Of a stretch of 64,000 bases of DNA, positions 62,341 to 64,000 are shown one piece after another (the first letter of the stretch is position 1; each line of letters starts with the position of its first letter). The DNA is taken from positions 301,645 through 365,644 of the forward strand of contig NZ_FPKU01000003.1 of NCBI RefSeq assembly GCF_900119845.1, in the 5' to 3' direction. A model generated the notes under the pieces. The model saw only the letters and a program-made list of their open reading frames with translations. It did no database searches and was not told the origin of the DNA. Both the position numbers and the translations under genes were made by a program. Source of the DNA: Devosia enhydra. GTDB taxonomy: Bacteria > Pseudomonadota > Alphaproteobacteria > Rhizobiales > Devosiaceae.

Positions 62341-63899
62341 GCCTCCTCTCCATCGACAGCCTCGGCATCGCCATCGGCGGCCGGCCGCTCGTCGAGGGCG
62401 TCACGCTCGACATCGCGGCGGGCGAGCGCTTCGGCATCATCGGCGAAAGCGGTTCGGGCAAGACGCTGACTGCGCTCGCCATCACCGGGCTCCTACCCGA
62501 GGGCGCCTCGGTTTCGGGCAGCCTCGTTTTTGAAGGCGCGCCCCTGCCGCGCGACGAGGCAGCGATGGCGCGCCTGAGGGGCCGGCGCATCGCCATGGTG
62601 TTCCAGGAGCCGATGACGGCGCTCAACCCGCTGATGACGGCTGGCGACCAGATCCTCGAGGCCGCCCGGCTGGCGGAGCGCCCGACCGACGGCGCCCGTC
62701 TCACCGCGCTGCTCGCCGAAGTGGGGCTCGAAGCGCGCCACGCCACCCGCTATCCACACCAGTTGTCGGGCGGCCAGCGCCAGCGCGTGATGATCGCCAT
62801 GGCGCTCGCCGGCGATCCGGCCCTGCTCATTGCCGACGAACCGACGTCCGCGCTCGACCTCATCACGCAGCGCAAGGTCATCGACCTTGTCGCAGCCGCC
62901 TCGGCGCGGCGCGGCATGGCGCTCTTGCTCATCAGCCACGATCTCAAGGCCGTCGCGGCGCTCTGCGACCGCGTCGCGGTGATCAAGGCCGGCCGCATCG
63001 TCGAGACCGGCCCCACCCGAGAGGTGCTCGGCGCGCCCAAAAGCGACTATGCGCGCCTTCTCGTTGCCGCGAGCCGCCCACCGCCGGCCCCAGCTTCGGT
63101 GGCGCGGGCTCCACGCGGCGAGCCGCTGCTGGTGGTCGACGCCGTCAGCCGGCGCTACCGGCAGCCCGGCGCGCTTTTGTTCCGCACCCCGTCACTTGTT
63201 GCCCTCGATGCCGTCAGCCTCACGGTCGCAGCCGGCGAGGCGGTGGCGCTGGTGGGGCCATCGGGCTGCGGCAAGAGCACGCTGGCGCGCATCGTCGCCG
63301 GTCTCGACACGGCCTCGAGCGGATCGCTGCGCTTTGCCGGCCAGCCCTATTCGGGCGGCAACCTGCCCAAGGCCCTGCGCCGCGACATCAGCCTCGTCTT
63401 CCAGGATCCCTTCGGCAGCTTCGACCCGCGCCTGCCCATCGGGGTGTCGCTTACCGAACCGCTGCGCCTTGAACCCGAGACGCCGCAGGCTGAAAAATCC
63501 TCCCGTCTCGGGCAGATGGTGGAGGCGGTGGGCCTGCCGGCCGATAGCCTGTCCCGTTATCCGCACGAATTTTCAGGCGGTCAGCGCCAGCGCCTCGCGA
63601 TCGCGCGGGCGCTGATCACCCGGCCGCGGCTCGTCGTGCTCGACGAACCGGTCTCGGCGCTCGATCTCTCGGTCCGCGCCGATATCCTCGCGCTCTTGGC
63701 TGAACTCCGCGCCGCGTTCGGCCTCGCTTATCTGGTCATCAGCCACGATCTCGACATGGTCGCGGCCATCGCCGACCGCGTGCTGGTGATGGAGGCCGGC
63801 CACATCGTGGAAGAAGGCACGCCACAGGCACTGTTCGCGGCCCCCCGCCATGCCATGACGAAGGCGCTTCTGGCGGCGAGGTTGCCCGACATCGGCTGA
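62337..63899 (+). CDS. Dual-ATPase ABC protein (DppD-DppF fusion)
   Basis: 520 residues from a GTG at 62337, overlapping the permease stop. Two complete nucleotide-binding domains: Walker A GESGSGKT and GPSGCGKS, signatures LSGGQRQRV and FSGGQRQRL, and Walker B LLIADEPTSALD and LVVLDEPVSALD. Both are intact, so one polypeptide supplies both ATP sites for the two permeases. The operon has no separate ATPase genes and ends here. Confidence 0.95.
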   Translation: MSLLSIDSLGIAIGGRPLVEGVTLDIAAGERFGIIGESGSGKTLTALAITGLLPEGASVSGSLVFEGAPLPRDEAAMARLRGRRIAMVFQEPMTALNPLMTAGDQILEAARLAERPTDGARLTALLAEVGLEARHATRYPHQLSGGQRQRVMIAMALAGDPALLIADEPTSALDLITQRKVIDLVAAASARRGMALLLISHDLKAVAALCDRVAVIKAGRIVETGPTREVLGAPKSDYARLLVAASRPPPAPASVARAPRGEPLLVVDAVSRRYRQPGALLFRTPSLVALDAVSLTVAAGEAVALVGPSGCGKSTLARIVAGLDTASSGSLRFAGQPYSGGNLPKALRRDISLVFQDPFGSFDPRLPIGVSLTEPLRLEPETPQAEKSSRLGQMVEAVGLPADSLSRYPHEFSGGQRQRLAIARALITRPRLVVLDEPVSALDLSVRADILALLAELRAAFGLAYLVISHDLDMVAAIADRVLVMEAGHIVEEGTPQALFAAPRHAMTKALLAARLPDIG

Positions 63900-63979
63900 G
63901 CGGACTGACCTGAGGCCCTCACCCTGAGGCTTCCTTTCGCAGGAATGACATGCTGGGAGCTCTGAGATCGCGCAAGCGG

Positions 63980-64000
63980 CAAGGCCCCCTCACCCGGCGC
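63980..64000. repeat. Family C repeat, cut by the window end
   Basis: CAAGGCCCCCTCACCCGGCGC is the left end of a family C element, identical in plan to the copies at 29405 and 31621. It continues past the window. Confidence 0.75.

Overview
The window is about 64 kb of high-GC bacterial chromosome. Gene content and order place it in the Alphaproteobacteria, most probably Hyphomicrobiales (rhizobial order) and perhaps Devosiaceae; the family is an inference from synteny and repeat type. Supporting signs are the ctaC-ctaD-ctaB-coxF-ctaG-ctaE-DUF983-SURF1 cytochrome oxidase operon running into thrC, the DUF4170/DUF374/tadA cluster, DUF1127 and IalB proteins, a CIRCE-controlled groESL operon, and a tRNA-His with A73 and a G1:U72 pair. 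I see no prophage, integrase, rRNA operon, CRISPR array or complete insertion sequence. It reads as ordinary core chromosome punctuated by dispersed palindromic repeats.

Layout. 1-6.7 kb: the tail of a YqgE protein, then a leftward operon thrC - M16 peptidase - GNAT acetyltransferase - membrane PAS/GGDEF/EAL protein. 6.7-13.1 kb: the leftward aa3-type oxidase operon, including a 55-residue CoxF-like protein. 13.4-19.1 kb: IalB, DUF1127, LysR regulator, glutamate-cysteine ligase, RsmE, UbiA and a secreted protein. 19.1-20.1 kb: a dense repeat island around a GIY-YIG gene. 20.3-24.2 kb: a DUF6101-like gene, then an overlapping rightward cluster (CysQ-like phosphatase, DUF4170, DUF374 acyltransferase, TadA) meeting a patatin lipase tail to tail. 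24.9-31.4 kb: purD, xseA, DUF2093, an LpxB-related glycosyltransferase and an endonuclease-type mutL, separated by repeats. 32-34.9 kb: ohr/ohrR with a candidate operator, ribF and a HAD phosphatase. 35-38.5 kb: a TipF-like degenerate EAL protein divergent from a sigma-54 activator, then a RelB/ParE-type toxin-antitoxin pair. 38.5-46.3 kb: methyltransferase, two membrane glycosyltransferases, groES-groEL, ABA4-like protein, fasciclin protein and a TauE/SafE permease. 46.5-52.8 kb: L,D-transpeptidase, an orphan TadG-like VWA protein, small envelope proteins, a diguanylate cyclase and tRNA-His. 53-56 kb: a large PAS protein with a histidine-kinase fold whose catalytic boxes are degenerate. 56.2-63.9 kb: an iron(III) transporter (binding protein plus permease, no ATPase) and a complete peptide-type ABC operon.

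Themes. Three c-di-GMP-type proteins occur: a probable phosphodiesterase, a probable non-catalytic EAL receptor and an intact cyclase with an I-site. With the pseudokinase resembling the DivL/PdhS group and two CtrA-like half-sites, they suggest cell-cycle and polarity regulation, but that link is inference. The strongest observations are the pseudokinase, the structured repeat islands (one element carries an 82-bp insertion with a perfect 11-bp hairpin), the single-cysteine OhrR with its palindrome, and the iron-box-like site before the iron transporter. I did not find a convincing new multi-gene defence or mobile system.
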